This document shows, one piece after another, positions 42,721 to 52,071 of a stretch of DNA of 64,000 nt. The DNA lies in assembly GCA_030550095.1 (NCBI GenBank), contig JAUQQA010000005.1, positions 23,603-87,602 on the forward strand, read 5' to 3'. Origin of the DNA: Chloroflexota bacterium (lineage in GTDB: Bacteria > Chloroflexota > Anaerolineae > J036 > Brachytrichaceae). Position numbers and translations under genes: made by a program. Under the pieces are notes generated by a model that was not told where the DNA came from, did no database searches, and saw only the letters and a program-made list of their open reading frames with translations. Each line of letters begins with the position of its first letter. The stretch's first letter is position 1.

Positions 42721-43665
42721 GTGCAAGTGGAAGTCAAGCACGTCCCTGTGTTGTTCGATGCGGTGATGGCAGCGCTCCAGCCGCGGCGCGGCGGGCGTTA
42801 TCTCGATTGCACTGTTGGGAGCGGCGGACATACCGCTGGGTTGTTGGAACGATGTGCTCCAGAGGGGCGCGTGCTTGGCACCGATGCCGATCCCGACGCA
42901 ATTGCTCGGGTGCGCGCAAGGCTCGGCGATCATCCATGCTTGACACTGCGCCAAGCTTGGCTTGACGAAGTGCCTGCATTAGCTCGGGCGCTCGGCTTCG
43001 TGCCGCTAGATGGCATTTTGATCGACCTCGGCCTTTCCTCGGACCAACTGGAAGATGCAGCGCGCGGCTTCTCATTCCAGCGCGAAGGTCCGCTCGACAT
43101 GCGCTTCGACCCAACGCAAGGCGTTCCCGCATCGGCGTGGCTCGATCGCGTAGATCGGCTGACGTTGGCGCGCGTGCTGCGCGAATATGGCGAAGTGCCC
43201 AACGCGCTGCGCGTGGCTGAGGCGATTTGGCGCGCGCGCCCGATCCGCACCACGACGCAACTGCGCGACGTCGTGAGCGGCGTGATGCGCGCGCGTTCAC
43301 GACGTATTCATCCTGCAACGCTGGTGTTCCAGGCGCTGCGCATCGCTGTTAACGATGAGCTGCGCCGGCTGCGCGAAGCATTGCCCCAGTTGATGGCGCT
43401 GCTGGTGCCCGGCGGCCGCATTGCGGTGATCGCGTTTCACTCTCTGGAGGACCGCATCGTGAAGCACACGTTCCGCATGGCAAGCCGTGCAGGGTCTGGC
43501 GATGGCGCAGCGATGGCGGAGGATGCGTTGCCCCCAATGCGCTTGCTCACGCCAAAGCCGATCACACCTTCGCCCCAAGAGATAGCGCTGAACCCGCGTG
43601 CCCGCAGCGCGCGCTTGCGCGTCGCTGAGCGCCTAGCACTCGAAGCCAACGCAGAGGCATGTTGA
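42721..43665 (+). CDS. rsmH: 16S rRNA (cytosine-1402-N4) methyltransferase
   Basis: 314 residues starting GTG at 42721. HVPVLFDAVMAALQPRRGGRYLDCTVGSGGHTAGLLE contains the SAM-binding motif, followed by GILIDLGLSSDQLEDAARGFSFQREGPLDMRFD and the C-terminal GGRIAVIAFHSLEDRIVKHTFR. It methylates N4 of C1402 in 16S rRNA in the decoding centre. Its stop overlaps the ftsL region. Confidence 0.97.
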   Translation: MQVEVKHVPVLFDAVMAALQPRRGGRYLDCTVGSGGHTAGLLERCAPEGRVLGTDADPDAIARVRARLGDHPCLTLRQAWLDEVPALARALGFVPLDGILIDLGLSSDQLEDAARGFSFQREGPLDMRFDPTQGVPASAWLDRVDRLTLARVLREYGEVPNALRVAEAIWRARPIRTTTQLRDVVSGVMRARSRRIHPATLVFQALRIAVNDELRRLREALPQLMALLVPGGRIAVIAFHSLEDRIVKHTFRMASRAGSGDGAAMAEDALPPMRLLTPKPITPSPQEIALNPRARSARLRVAERLALEANAEAC

Positions 43666-43958
43666 TGAGCACCAAAAAAGTCCTCATGCTATGGAGCGCA
43701 ACCGCGCTGAGCATCTTGCTGCTTTTGGTGCTTGGGGTGGTTTGGCTTTGGATCAGCACGCGGACCAATCAACTTTTGGAGACGATCCAACAGCTTGATC
43801 AGCGCCGAGAAGCACTCCGCGAAGAGATCAACGCGCTGTGGATTGAGCTGGGGGAGCAAACCGCGCCCAATGTGATGGAGATGCGCGCGCGCCAGCTCAA
43901 CTTCGCCCCCGCACGAGCAAAGGAATACGCTGGTGCCGATCCTGGGACCCAACGCTAG
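43659..43958 (+). CDS. ftsL: FtsL-like divisome protein
   Basis: 99 residues (ATG at 43659, overlapping the rsmH end; an ATG at 43665 is equally possible). A short cytoplasmic tail, one membrane helix (WSATALSILLLLVLGVVWLWIS, about 12-33) and a coiled-coil stretch NQLLETIQQLDQRREALREEINALWIELGE, then RARQLNFAPA. This is the size and layout of FtsL, and the position between rsmH and ftsI is the expected one. Sequence conservation in the family is low, so position is the main argument. Confidence 0.8.
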   Translation: MLMSTKKVLMLWSATALSILLLLVLGVVWLWISTRTNQLLETIQQLDQRREALREEINALWIELGEQTAPNVMEMRARQLNFAPARAKEYAGADPGTQR

Positions 43959-43967
43959 GAGTGAGCG

Positions 43968-45665
43968 ATGACATCTCCGATTTCGACACGTCGCCTCCGC
44001 TTTGCTGCTGGGCTGCTCGTCTTTGTCATGCTCGCTGTGATTGTGCAAGCGGTGCGCATTCAGGTGGTTGAAGCGGGGCGCTTTGCGCGGCGCGCTGAGC
44101 AACAGCAGCGCGTCGCGCGTTACGATATTGCCCCACGCGGTCGCATCTTCGACCGTTTTGGCACGCCGCTTGCAGTTAGCCGGCGCGCCTTCCGTGTTCG
44201 CCTCGACCTTGCACGTCGCGCACAGGTGGAGCCGCGGTTGCTCGCTGAGCGGCTTGCCGCCGTCACTGGCGTCTCTCCTGATGCGCTTGAACGGCGCATC
44301 GCCGCGCTCCGCGAGGCCCCAGCGCCTGAGAGCACTTTGCTCGCGTTTGCGCTTACGCCGCAGGAGGCATACAACTTCACGCGCACGTTGGACGTTCACC
44401 AGCAGAGCTGGGTAGTTGTTGAGCCACATTGGTGGCGCGTCTATCCTCAAGGCGACATCGCTGGACCGCTGCTCGGCATCGTAGGGCTAGACCAAGAGGG
44501 GTTCTTCGGGGTCGAAGGTTTCTACGAGAGCACATTGCGCTCGAGGCCAGGGCTGCGCTGGGAGCACGCGCGCATGGATGTGGAGGTGATCTCACACACC
44601 GTCGAGGGCGCGGACCTCGTGCTCACGATAGACCTCGACATCCAAACCTACGTCGAGAAGCGGCTTCGACAAGCGCTCCAGGACACAGGCGCTCGCCGCG
44701 GCGTGATCCTCGTGATGGAGACCCCCACTGGCGCGATCCTCGCCGCTGCGGCTGTGCCTGGTTTCGATCCCAACCACGCTGCCTTTCGACTTGAGAGCAA
44801 CACTTGGGAAGACCCGTGGGTGAGCGTTGCGTATGAGCCGGGCTCGGTGTTGAAGGCAACCACCCTCGCAGCGGCGCTGGATTCGGGCGTGATCACGCCA
44901 AGCACGGTGTACAGCGACACCGGGCGCTTGGTGGTCAAAGACTTCTACGTTTACAACGCCAATCGCGCGCGCTACGGCGCCGTAACGCCCGAGGATATCC
45001 TTGCCTTTTCCAGCAACGTAGGCGCAGCGCAAGTGGCGCTCGACCTCGGCGCGGAGCGCTTCGTGAAGTACATGCGCCGTTTTGGCTTCGGCAGCCGCAC
45101 AGGCGTGGATCTCGCCCACGAAGCGCCTGGGTTTGTGCGCACACCGAGCGATCCCGAGTGGCGCCTTGCCGATTTGGCGGCGAACAGCTATGGGCAAGGC
45201 GTGCTCGTGACGCCCATCCAGTTGGTGAACGCTTACAACGCGCTGGCGAACGATGGGCTGCTCATGCAGCCCTACGTGGCGGCATCGTGGCGCACGGAGG
45301 TGGGCGAGGTCATCGAGAAGAAGCCTGCCCCGATGGGCTACGCCGTGCAGCCCGAGACAGCGCGACTCATGCGGCGCTTGCTTGCGCGCACGTTAGAACG
45401 CTCGCTGCCCGAGGCGTTGCCGCCGCGCTACACCGCTGCAGGGAAGACGGGCACTGCGGAGTGGTTCAAGGACGGCAAACGACAAGAGACAACGATCGTC
45501 ACCCTGGTCGGCTTCGTGCCTGCCGATCAACCGCGCGTGACCATTCTGGTTAAGCTCGATGAGCCGCGCACATCGCGCTGGGCTGGCCCAACCACAGCAC
45601 CCGTCTTTCGCGATGTAGCAGCCTACGTTGCTCGTCGGCTTGGCATCCCTCCAGATCGACCCTGA
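43968..45665 (+). CDS. ftsI: Division-specific penicillin-binding protein 3 (FtsI)
   Basis: 565 residues. One N-terminal membrane helix, a pedestal domain starting RGRIFDRFGTPLAVS, and a transpeptidase domain with SxxK in YEPGSVLKATT, SxN in FSSNVGAAQ and KTGT in AGKTGTAEWF. The SxxK Ser is in the less common SVLK form. No PASTA domains are seen. It cross-links septal peptidoglycan with FtsW. Confidence 0.95.
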   Translation: MTSPISTRRLRFAAGLLVFVMLAVIVQAVRIQVVEAGRFARRAEQQQRVARYDIAPRGRIFDRFGTPLAVSRRAFRVRLDLARRAQVEPRLLAERLAAVTGVSPDALERRIAALREAPAPESTLLAFALTPQEAYNFTRTLDVHQQSWVVVEPHWWRVYPQGDIAGPLLGIVGLDQEGFFGVEGFYESTLRSRPGLRWEHARMDVEVISHTVEGADLVLTIDLDIQTYVEKRLRQALQDTGARRGVILVMETPTGAILAAAAVPGFDPNHAAFRLESNTWEDPWVSVAYEPGSVLKATTLAAALDSGVITPSTVYSDTGRLVVKDFYVYNANRARYGAVTPEDILAFSSNVGAAQVALDLGAERFVKYMRRFGFGSRTGVDLAHEAPGFVRTPSDPEWRLADLAANSYGQGVLVTPIQLVNAYNALANDGLLMQPYVAASWRTEVGEVIEKKPAPMGYAVQPETARLMRRLLARTLERSLPEALPPRYTAAGKTGTAEWFKDGKRQETTIVTLVGFVPADQPRVTILVKLDEPRTSRWAGPTTAPVFRDVAAYVARRLGIPPDRP

Positions 45666-45683
45666 GCGACAATTGGCAGGCGA

Positions 45684-47162
45684 ATGATGCACGTTGCAGA
45701 CTTGCTCGAAGGGACGCTTGGGCTGAAGGTGCCTGCGCTCGCCGTGCGCCCTGTGCGGCGTGTGGTGATTGATTCGCGCGCGGTGCAGCCAGGCGATGTG
45801 TTTGTCGCCTTGAGCGGCGAACGCACAGACGGACATGCTTTCGTCGGCGACGCGCTGCGTCGCGGTGCAGTGGCGGCGATTGTTCGGCGCGGCACGCCAG
45901 CGCCTCAAGAAGCACCGTCGGCGGCGCGCATCAGCGCCGCTTCCTTGCCGCTCGACGCGGCGATGCAGCAGCCCTTGCTCGTCGAGGTTGAAGACCCACT
46001 CGCAGCGCTGCAAGCGCTTGCGGCGTTTTGGCGGATCAAGGCAGCCGCGCCCAACCTGCGCGTGATCGGCGTGACGGGCAGCGTGGGCAAGACGACCACG
46101 AAGGAGCTAATTGCGCACGTGCTCGCGCAGCGTTTCCGTGTGCTCAAAAGCGAGGGCAATTACAACAACGAGATCGGCGTGCCGCTCACCCTGCTGAACC
46201 TGCGCCCGCAGCACGAAAAGCTTGTGGTGGAGATGGGCATGTATGCGCGTGGCGAGATCGCTGCCTATTGCCGCTGGGCGAAGCCGCATGTTGGCGTGGT
46301 GACGATGATCGCGCCAGTGCACCTTGAGCGCCTGGGCAGCATCGAAGCCATTGCCCAAGCGAAAGCCGAATTGCTAGAGGCGCTGCCGTCAGCCGAGGAG
46401 GGCGGCGTGGCGATCTTGAACGACGACGACCCGCGCGTGCGCGCGATGGCAGCAGTGACGCGCGCGCGCGTGATCACCTACGGTCTCACGCCCAGCGCGA
46501 TGGTGTGGGCGGATGCGATCGAAAGCCGCGGCTTGCAAGGCGTGCGTTTCACGCTACACGCGCAGGGGCGCCCGGTGCACGTGCGCTTGCCCTTGCTGGG
46601 CCAGCACAGCGTGCAAACAGCGTTGCGCGCCGCGGCTGTGGCGTTGGCGGAAGGCATGACGCTCGAGGCGATCGCTGAGGCGCTCACGACGCCGACCGCT
46701 GAGCAGCTCCGCTTGATCACTGTGCGCGGTCCGCACGGATCGCTCGTGATTGACGACACTTACAATGCCAGTCCTGAATCCGTGTTAGCCGCTTTAAACT
46801 TGCTCGCTGAGATCACTGACGAAGGACCGCGCGTTGCCGTGCTCGGCGACATGCTCGAGCTGGGCGAGGTGGAGCAGCGCGCGCATGAAGAGATCGGCTG
46901 CCGCGCGGCTGCGGTGGCACACGTGTTGATCGGTGTGGGCGCGCGGGCGCGCTGGATCTGCCAGGGCGCGCGCGCCTGTGGTTTAGCGCCAGAGCGCGTC
47001 ATCCACGTGCAAAGCAATGCCGAGGCGCTTGAGGTTCTGCGGCGCGTCGTGACGCAACGCTGCGTGATCCTCGTCAAGGGGTCGCGGGGCATGAGGATGG
47101 AGGAAATTGTGTTGGGGTTGCGCGCCGCGGCTGAGTCTGCGGTGGAGGAGACAAACGCATGA
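45684..47162 (+). CDS. murF: UDP-N-acetylmuramoyl-tripeptide--D-alanyl-D-alanine ligase
   Basis: 492 residues. Mur ligase ATP loop GVTGSVGKTTTKELIAHVLAQRF, then SEGNYNNEIGVPLTLLNL, VVEMGMYARGEIAAYC and the C-terminal VIDDTYNASPESVLAALNLL with VKGSRGMRMEEIV, all specific to MurF. It adds D-Ala-D-Ala to complete the pentapeptide. It follows ftsI directly; the murE gene that normally lies here is absent. Confidence 0.96.
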   Translation: MMHVADLLEGTLGLKVPALAVRPVRRVVIDSRAVQPGDVFVALSGERTDGHAFVGDALRRGAVAAIVRRGTPAPQEAPSAARISAASLPLDAAMQQPLLVEVEDPLAALQALAAFWRIKAAAPNLRVIGVTGSVGKTTTKELIAHVLAQRFRVLKSEGNYNNEIGVPLTLLNLRPQHEKLVVEMGMYARGEIAAYCRWAKPHVGVVTMIAPVHLERLGSIEAIAQAKAELLEALPSAEEGGVAILNDDDPRVRAMAAVTRARVITYGLTPSAMVWADAIESRGLQGVRFTLHAQGRPVHVRLPLLGQHSVQTALRAAAVALAEGMTLEAIAEALTTPTAEQLRLITVRGPHGSLVIDDTYNASPESVLAALNLLAEITDEGPRVAVLGDMLELGEVEQRAHEEIGCRAAAVAHVLIGVGARARWICQGARACGLAPERVIHVQSNAEALEVLRRVVTQRCVILVKGSRGMRMEEIVLGLRAAAESAVEETNA

Positions 47163-48298
47163 ACAGCACGATTGCGGCACCCCAAATGGGCGTTTCGCTC
47201 ATCGCAGGTGGCGTGGCGTTCGTCATGGCGCTGGCGCTGGCGCCGTTCGTGATCCGTTTGCTCAAGCAGCTCGGCATCGGCAAACGCATCCGTGTTGATG
47301 GCCCAGCAAGCCACTACGTCAAGATGGGCACGCCGACGATGGGCGGCGTGATCTTCATCTTGCCCACCTTGTTGCTGATCGGCGCGATGTATCTCTACAC
47401 GCGCGTTGCAGTGCGCATTGACCCGGCGCTGGTGCCGTTCGTCCTCGTGGGCAATTCGATCGGCGTGCCGCTGTTCGTGATGGTGGGCTTTGCGCTGCTA
47501 GGCGCAGTGGACGACTACATGGGCGTGCGCGGCGTGCGGCGCGGCGAGGGGATGCGCGGGCGCAGCAAGTTCCTCGTGCAGCTCGTCATTGCCGTGATCG
47601 CGGCGGTTGCGATGAACCAGCTACTCGGCGTCAACCGCTTGGGCTTGCCGGGCGTGAGCGAACCCATCGCGCTCGGCGCAGCGTGGATCCCGATCGCGGT
47701 GTTCATCATCCTCGCCTCAGCCAATGCGATCAACCTTACTGACGGGCTGGATGGGCTTGCGGCGCTGATCAGCGGCGTGGCGTTCGTGGCGTATGGAGTG
47801 ATCGCTTACATGCAAGGGCAGGTGTTTCTCACCATGCTTTGCATGGTGCTCGTCGGCGCGATGCTCGGTTTCCTGTGGTTCAACATTCACCCTGCACAGG
47901 TCTTCATGGGCGATCTTGGCAGCGAAGCGCTTGGCGCTGTGCTCGGCGTGGTCGCGCTGATGACAGGGCAGTGGTTGCTCTTGCCGATCATCGCCATTAT
48001 CCCTGTCGCCGAAACGCTCGCGGTGATCTTGCAGGTGGCGTACTTCAAGCTCACCAAGCGCCGCTATGGCGAGGGGAGGCGTCTGCTTAAGATGTCGCCG
48101 CTGCACAACCACTTCGTGCTCATTGGCTGGAGCGAGCCGCAGATCGTGCAGCGCTTTTTCGTCATTGCCTTGTTCTTCGGCATGATCGGCATTGGGCTGG
48201 CGACGTTCGGTAATCCGCCTGCGGAGATGGCGCGCACATTGCCGTGCGCCTCTGCCACACTGGCGGAGTGCGTTGAGTGGGCAAGGGTAGGGCGATGA
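47159..48298 (+). CDS. mraY: Phospho-N-acetylmuramoyl-pentapeptide transferase
   Basis: 379 residues, about ten membrane helices. The catalytic motifs are present: GTPTMGGVIF, DDYMGVRGVRRGEGMRGRSKFLVQLV, NAINLTDGLDGLAALISG, GDLGSEALGAVLG and the HNHF-like PLHNHFVLIGWSE. It makes lipid I from UDP-MurNAc-pentapeptide. It overlaps murF and murD by ATGA-type junctions. Confidence 0.97.
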   Translation: MNSTIAAPQMGVSLIAGGVAFVMALALAPFVIRLLKQLGIGKRIRVDGPASHYVKMGTPTMGGVIFILPTLLLIGAMYLYTRVAVRIDPALVPFVLVGNSIGVPLFVMVGFALLGAVDDYMGVRGVRRGEGMRGRSKFLVQLVIAVIAAVAMNQLLGVNRLGLPGVSEPIALGAAWIPIAVFIILASANAINLTDGLDGLAALISGVAFVAYGVIAYMQGQVFLTMLCMVLVGAMLGFLWFNIHPAQVFMGDLGSEALGAVLGVVALMTGQWLLLPIIAIIPVAETLAVILQVAYFKLTKRRYGEGRRLLKMSPLHNHFVLIGWSEPQIVQRFFVIALFFGMIGIGLATFGNPPAEMARTLPCASATLAECVEWARVGR

Positions 48299-49719
48299 GC
48301 AGCAGCGACGGGCAGGGCAAGCGTGTGCTCATCCTCGGCGCAGCGCGCCAAGGCAAGGCACTGACGCGTTACTTGCTCGCCCAGGGCGCGCAGGTGGTGC
48401 TCAACGATGCGCAGGCGCGGGAAAAGCTCGACCTGAGCGACTTGAACGACCTCAGCCCCACGATCGAAGACGCCTCGACGATCGATGCGAAGCTCACCTG
48501 GGAAGCCGCGCCTGCACTCACGGTGGTCTGCGGTGGGCACCCGCTCGCGCTGCTGGAAGGCTGCGATGTGCTCTTCGTGAGCGGCGGCGTGCCGCTGGAC
48601 TTGCCGATCGTACAGGCGGCGCGTGCGCGTGGGATTCCGCTGAGCAACGACGCGCAGTTGTTCTTTGAGGTGTGCCCTGCGCCGATTATTGGCATCACTG
48701 GCTCGGCAGGCAAAACCACGACGACCACGCTGGTCGGTGAGATGCTCAAAGCAGCCGGGCGCAAGACGTGGGTGGGCGGCAACATTGGGAATCCGTTGAT
48801 CGCCGATGTGGCGCACATTCAACCCTCGGATGCAGTGGTGATGGAGCTTTCCTCGTTCCAGCTCGAGCTGATGACGCGCAGCCCGCACATCGCGTGTATC
48901 ACCAACATCACGCCCAACCACCTCGACCGCCACGGCACGATGGAGGCGTACATCGCAGCAAAGCAGCGCATCCTGGACTTCCAATCACCTGCGGACTGGT
49001 GCGTGCTTTCGGCGGATAATGCTGTGACTGCGGCGTTGCCGAGGCGCGCGCACACGGCGTGGTTCAGCTTGCGCCCTCTTGCGTCAGGTCAGCAAGGCGC
49101 CTGGATGGACGACGTTGGCATGCTATGGGTTCGCATCGGCGAGGTGCATGCGCCGATTTGCCATCGCAGCGCGCTCCAGCTCATCGGCGAGCACAACGTC
49201 GCCAACGTCTTGGCGGCAGCGGCGGTGAGCATGCTTGCTGGGGCGCCGCTTGAGGCAGTGCGCCGCGTTGCCACCACGTTCCGCGGCGTAGCCCATCGCT
49301 TGCAGCTCGTCGCCGAGCGCAACGGCGTGCGCTGGTATGACGACTCCATCGCCACAGCGCCAGAGCGGCTCTTAGCCGCGCTGCGCTGCTTTGAAGGGCA
49401 GTCGGTGATTTTGCTGTGTGGCGGGCGCGACAAGCACCTGCCTTGGGAGGAAGCTGCTCAGCGCATGCGCGCCCAGTGCAAAGCTGTGGTGTGTTTTGGC
49501 GAGATGGCGCCGATGGTCGCAGCGCATCTCGCGCGTGCGCCCGGCGAAGCCCAATGGGTTGTGGTGCCTGGATTGCGCGAAGCCGTGCAAGTGGCAAACG
49601 CGCTGGCGCAGCCGGGCGACGTGGTGTTGCTTTCGCCTGGCGGCACGAGTTTTGACGCTTTCAAGGACTTCGCCGAGCGTGGTGATCGTTTTCAGCAATG
49701 GGTGAACGAATTGCCATGA
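48295..49719 (+). CDS. murD: UDP-N-acetylmuramoyl-L-alanine--D-glutamate ligase
   Basis: 474 residues from the ATG at 48295 (ATGA overlap with mraY). N-terminal Rossmann VLILGAARQGKALTRYLLAQG, ATP loop GITGSAGKTTTTTLVGEML, NIGNPLI, MELSSFQLELM, then TPNHLDRHG and the C-terminal GGRDKHLPWEEAA with LSPGGTSFDAFKDFAERGDRF. It adds D-Glu to UDP-MurNAc-L-Ala. Confidence 0.96.
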   Translation: MSSSDGQGKRVLILGAARQGKALTRYLLAQGAQVVLNDAQAREKLDLSDLNDLSPTIEDASTIDAKLTWEAAPALTVVCGGHPLALLEGCDVLFVSGGVPLDLPIVQAARARGIPLSNDAQLFFEVCPAPIIGITGSAGKTTTTTLVGEMLKAAGRKTWVGGNIGNPLIADVAHIQPSDAVVMELSSFQLELMTRSPHIACITNITPNHLDRHGTMEAYIAAKQRILDFQSPADWCVLSADNAVTAALPRRAHTAWFSLRPLASGQQGAWMDDVGMLWVRIGEVHAPICHRSALQLIGEHNVANVLAAAAVSMLAGAPLEAVRRVATTFRGVAHRLQLVAERNGVRWYDDSIATAPERLLAALRCFEGQSVILLCGGRDKHLPWEEAAQRMRAQCKAVVCFGEMAPMVAAHLARAPGEAQWVVVPGLREAVQVANALAQPGDVVLLSPGGTSFDAFKDFAERGDRFQQWVNELP

Positions 49720-51074
49720 CGCGCACATCTTTTCGAGCTGCTCGCCAGGACGTATGGACCGCGCCTGGGAGGCGACCCGTTGATGGGTTGCTGGTGCTCT
49801 CCGTCCTCACGCTCACGATGCTGGGATTGCTGATGGTGTATAGCACCACCTTCGCGTGGTCCACATCGGACTCGCCGAGCGTGGTCTCAGCGCTGTTAAA
49901 CGCTCTTGCGGGCGAACGCGGGGAGAGTGGCAGCGTCTTTCTGCGGCAGGCACTGACGACCTTCCTAGGGTTGGGGGTTTTTGTGGTTGCCGCGCGCATG
50001 GACTACGGCTTGCTGCGGCGCTATGCCGTGCCCATCATGGCGCTCGGCATCGCGCTGTTGGTGGCGGTGTTGTTGTTCGGCGAGGACTACCTGGGCGCGC
50101 GCCGCACGTTTTTCTACCGTTCCATCCAACCCAGCGAAGCGGCAAAACTCTGCTTAGCGATCTACGCGGCAGCGTGGCTGGCGAGCCGCCGCGAGCAAGT
50201 GCGCGAGATTGCAAATGGGTTGGTGCCATTCGGCGTCATTGTCGGCAGCGTTGCGTTCCTCATCATTGCCCAACCCGACCTGAGCACAGCAGCGGTGGTG
50301 CTGGTGATGGCGTTTGCCATGTTCTTCTTCGCAGGCGCGACGCTGAAGCAAATGACGCTGCTTGGGGCGATCGTCGCAATCGCCTTCTGGGGGCTGATCA
50401 CGCTCTTCCCCCACGCAACTGAGCGCCTGCGCCAATACATCTTGAGCTGGACCGACCCCTCTCTGCAAGTGGCGAATTACCATCAATTTCAAATGTTCGT
50501 TGCGCTTGGAAATGGCGGTTTGTTCGGCAAGGGGCTGGGAGCAGGCGGGCAGAAATTTGGCTTGTTGCCCTTGCCCAATCACGACAGCGTAACTGCGGTG
50601 ATTGGAGAAGAGTTGGGGCTGGTGGGGGTGTTGCTTACTTTAGTGTTGTTTGCCTTGTTTGCTTGGCGCGGTCTGGTGATCAGCAAAAAGGCAGACACTG
50701 CATTTGGGGCTTTTCTCGCTGTTGGGATTGTGGTGTGGGTAGTTGGGCAAATGTTGTTGCATGTGCTCTCCGTGTTTGCGCTGATCCCCTTTGGTGGAAT
50801 GGCATCGCCATTTCTCAGCCAAGGTGGCTCGTCCATCATTGCTGTGCTCGCGGCGTCGGGCGTGCTCGTCAGCGTTGGGCGAGGAAGCCGCCTCGTCGCC
50901 GATGCGGATCATTCAACCCCAGCAGGAGGTGTGCTTGCTCGTGCGCGTGTTGATTTCCGCCGGCGGAACAGCCGGTCACGTTTTGCCCGCACTTACCGTT
51001 TTAGAGGCGCTGAAAAAGATGCACCCTTCGGCTTCCGCCCTGTTCGTCGGCGAACAAGAGGGCATGGAGCGTGA
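49716..51074 (+). CDS. ftsW: Septal peptidoglycan polymerase FtsW with a long overlapping tail
   Basis: 452 residues from the ATG at 49716. SEDS family core: TMLGLLMVYSTTFA, the Asp-bearing RTFFYRSIQPSEAAKL region, NYHQFQMFVALGNGGLFGKGLGAGGQKFGLLPLPNHDSVTAVIGEELG and GGMASPFLSQGGSSIIA. It polymerises glycan at the septum with FtsI. The last 45 codons (RARVDFRRRNSRSRFARTYR and on) run 134 nt into murG in a different frame and form a very basic tail not present in typical FtsW. Confidence 0.93.
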   Translation: MTRTSFRAARQDVWTAPGRRPVDGLLVLSVLTLTMLGLLMVYSTTFAWSTSDSPSVVSALLNALAGERGESGSVFLRQALTTFLGLGVFVVAARMDYGLLRRYAVPIMALGIALLVAVLLFGEDYLGARRTFFYRSIQPSEAAKLCLAIYAAAWLASRREQVREIANGLVPFGVIVGSVAFLIIAQPDLSTAAVVLVMAFAMFFFAGATLKQMTLLGAIVAIAFWGLITLFPHATERLRQYILSWTDPSLQVANYHQFQMFVALGNGGLFGKGLGAGGQKFGLLPLPNHDSVTAVIGEELGLVGVLLTLVLFALFAWRGLVISKKADTAFGAFLAVGIVVWVVGQMLLHVLSVFALIPFGGMASPFLSQGGSSIIAVLAASGVLVSVGRGSRLVADADHSTPAGGVLARARVDFRRRNSRSRFARTYRFRGAEKDAPFGFRPVRRRTRGHGA

Positions 51075-52071
51075 GCTGGTGACGCGCACCAGCACCCCCT
51101 TTCGCAGCGTGCGCGCTGGCGCCATGCACGGCGTTGGCGTTGTGCACATGATGCGCAGCAGCGTTCGATTGGCAGTTGGTTTTGTGCAATCGCTCCAGCT
51201 TATTCGCGAGCTGCGACCCGATGTGGTGTTCCTCACGGGTGGTTTTGTCGGCGTGCCTGTGAGCTTGGCAGCATGGGCGCGCCGCGTGCCAAGCGTGGTG
51301 TTCTTGCCCGATGTTGAGCCTGGGTTGGCTGTGCGCATGATGGCGCGCTTCGCCACGCGCGTCGCAGCGACCACGCCTGCTTCGGCGCTATTTTTCGACG
51401 CGCGCCGTTTCGTCGCCACGGGTTATCCGCTGCGCCCTGAGTTCAAGCAAGCCACGCGCGCTGAAGGGCGCGCGCGCTTGGGCATTGCCGAAGATGCGCG
51501 TGTGGTGCTCGTGTACGGCGGCAGCAGAGGCGCACGCAGCGTCAACCGCGCCCTGTTGCGCGATTTGCCTGCGCTATTGGAGGATGACAGGAAAGTTGTG
51601 TTGCACGTAAGCGGCAAGACCGACTGGGAAGAAGTGCGCGCCGCGCGCGAGAACCTAACCGATGTGCAGCGCGTGCGCTACTTCGCTTTTCCCTACTTGC
51701 ACGAAGAGATGCCGCTGGCGATGGCAGCTGCCGATGTGGTGGTGTGTCGCGCAGGCGCAAGTGTGCTCGGTGAGCTGACCTACCTAGGCTTGCCAGCGAT
51801 CCTCGTGCCCTATCCACATGCCTGGCGCTATCAACAAGTGAACGCGCGCTATCTCGCTGAACGCGGCGCAGCGACAATCCTGCCCGATGCGGCGCTGGCT
51901 GCGCCTGGTGTGCTCGCCAACGCGGTGAATGCGCTGCTCGACGATGCCGATCGGCGCGACGCCATGCGGCGCGCGGCGCGTGCACTGGCAGTGGAGGATG
52001 GCGCGGAGCGATTGGCGCGCTTGTTGCTGGAGACCGCAAACATGAAGGCTCACTCCCTCGGAGAGGCATGA
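50941..52071 (+). CDS. murG: UDP-N-acetylglucosamine--lipid I N-acetylglucosaminyltransferase
   Basis: 376 residues from a GTG at 50941 (MRVLISAGGTAGHVLPALTVLEALKKMHP); AGGAGG lies 12 nt upstream, and in-frame GTG/TTG codons at 50929 and 50935 are alternatives. The glycine loop reads AGGTAGH where most have GGGTGGH. The C-terminal GT domain has VYGGSRGARSVN, FPYLHEEMPLAMAAADVVVCRAGASVLGELTYLGLPAILVPYPHA. It makes lipid II. Its first 134 nt are shared with the ftsW 3' end. Confidence 0.95.
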   Translation: MRVLISAGGTAGHVLPALTVLEALKKMHPSASALFVGEQEGMERELVTRTSTPFRSVRAGAMHGVGVVHMMRSSVRLAVGFVQSLQLIRELRPDVVFLTGGFVGVPVSLAAWARRVPSVVFLPDVEPGLAVRMMARFATRVAATTPASALFFDARRFVATGYPLRPEFKQATRAEGRARLGIAEDARVVLVYGGSRGARSVNRALLRDLPALLEDDRKVVLHVSGKTDWEEVRAARENLTDVQRVRYFAFPYLHEEMPLAMAAADVVVCRAGASVLGELTYLGLPAILVPYPHAWRYQQVNARYLAERGAATILPDAALAAPGVLANAVNALLDDADRRDAMRRAARALAVEDGAERLARLLLETANMKAHSLGEA

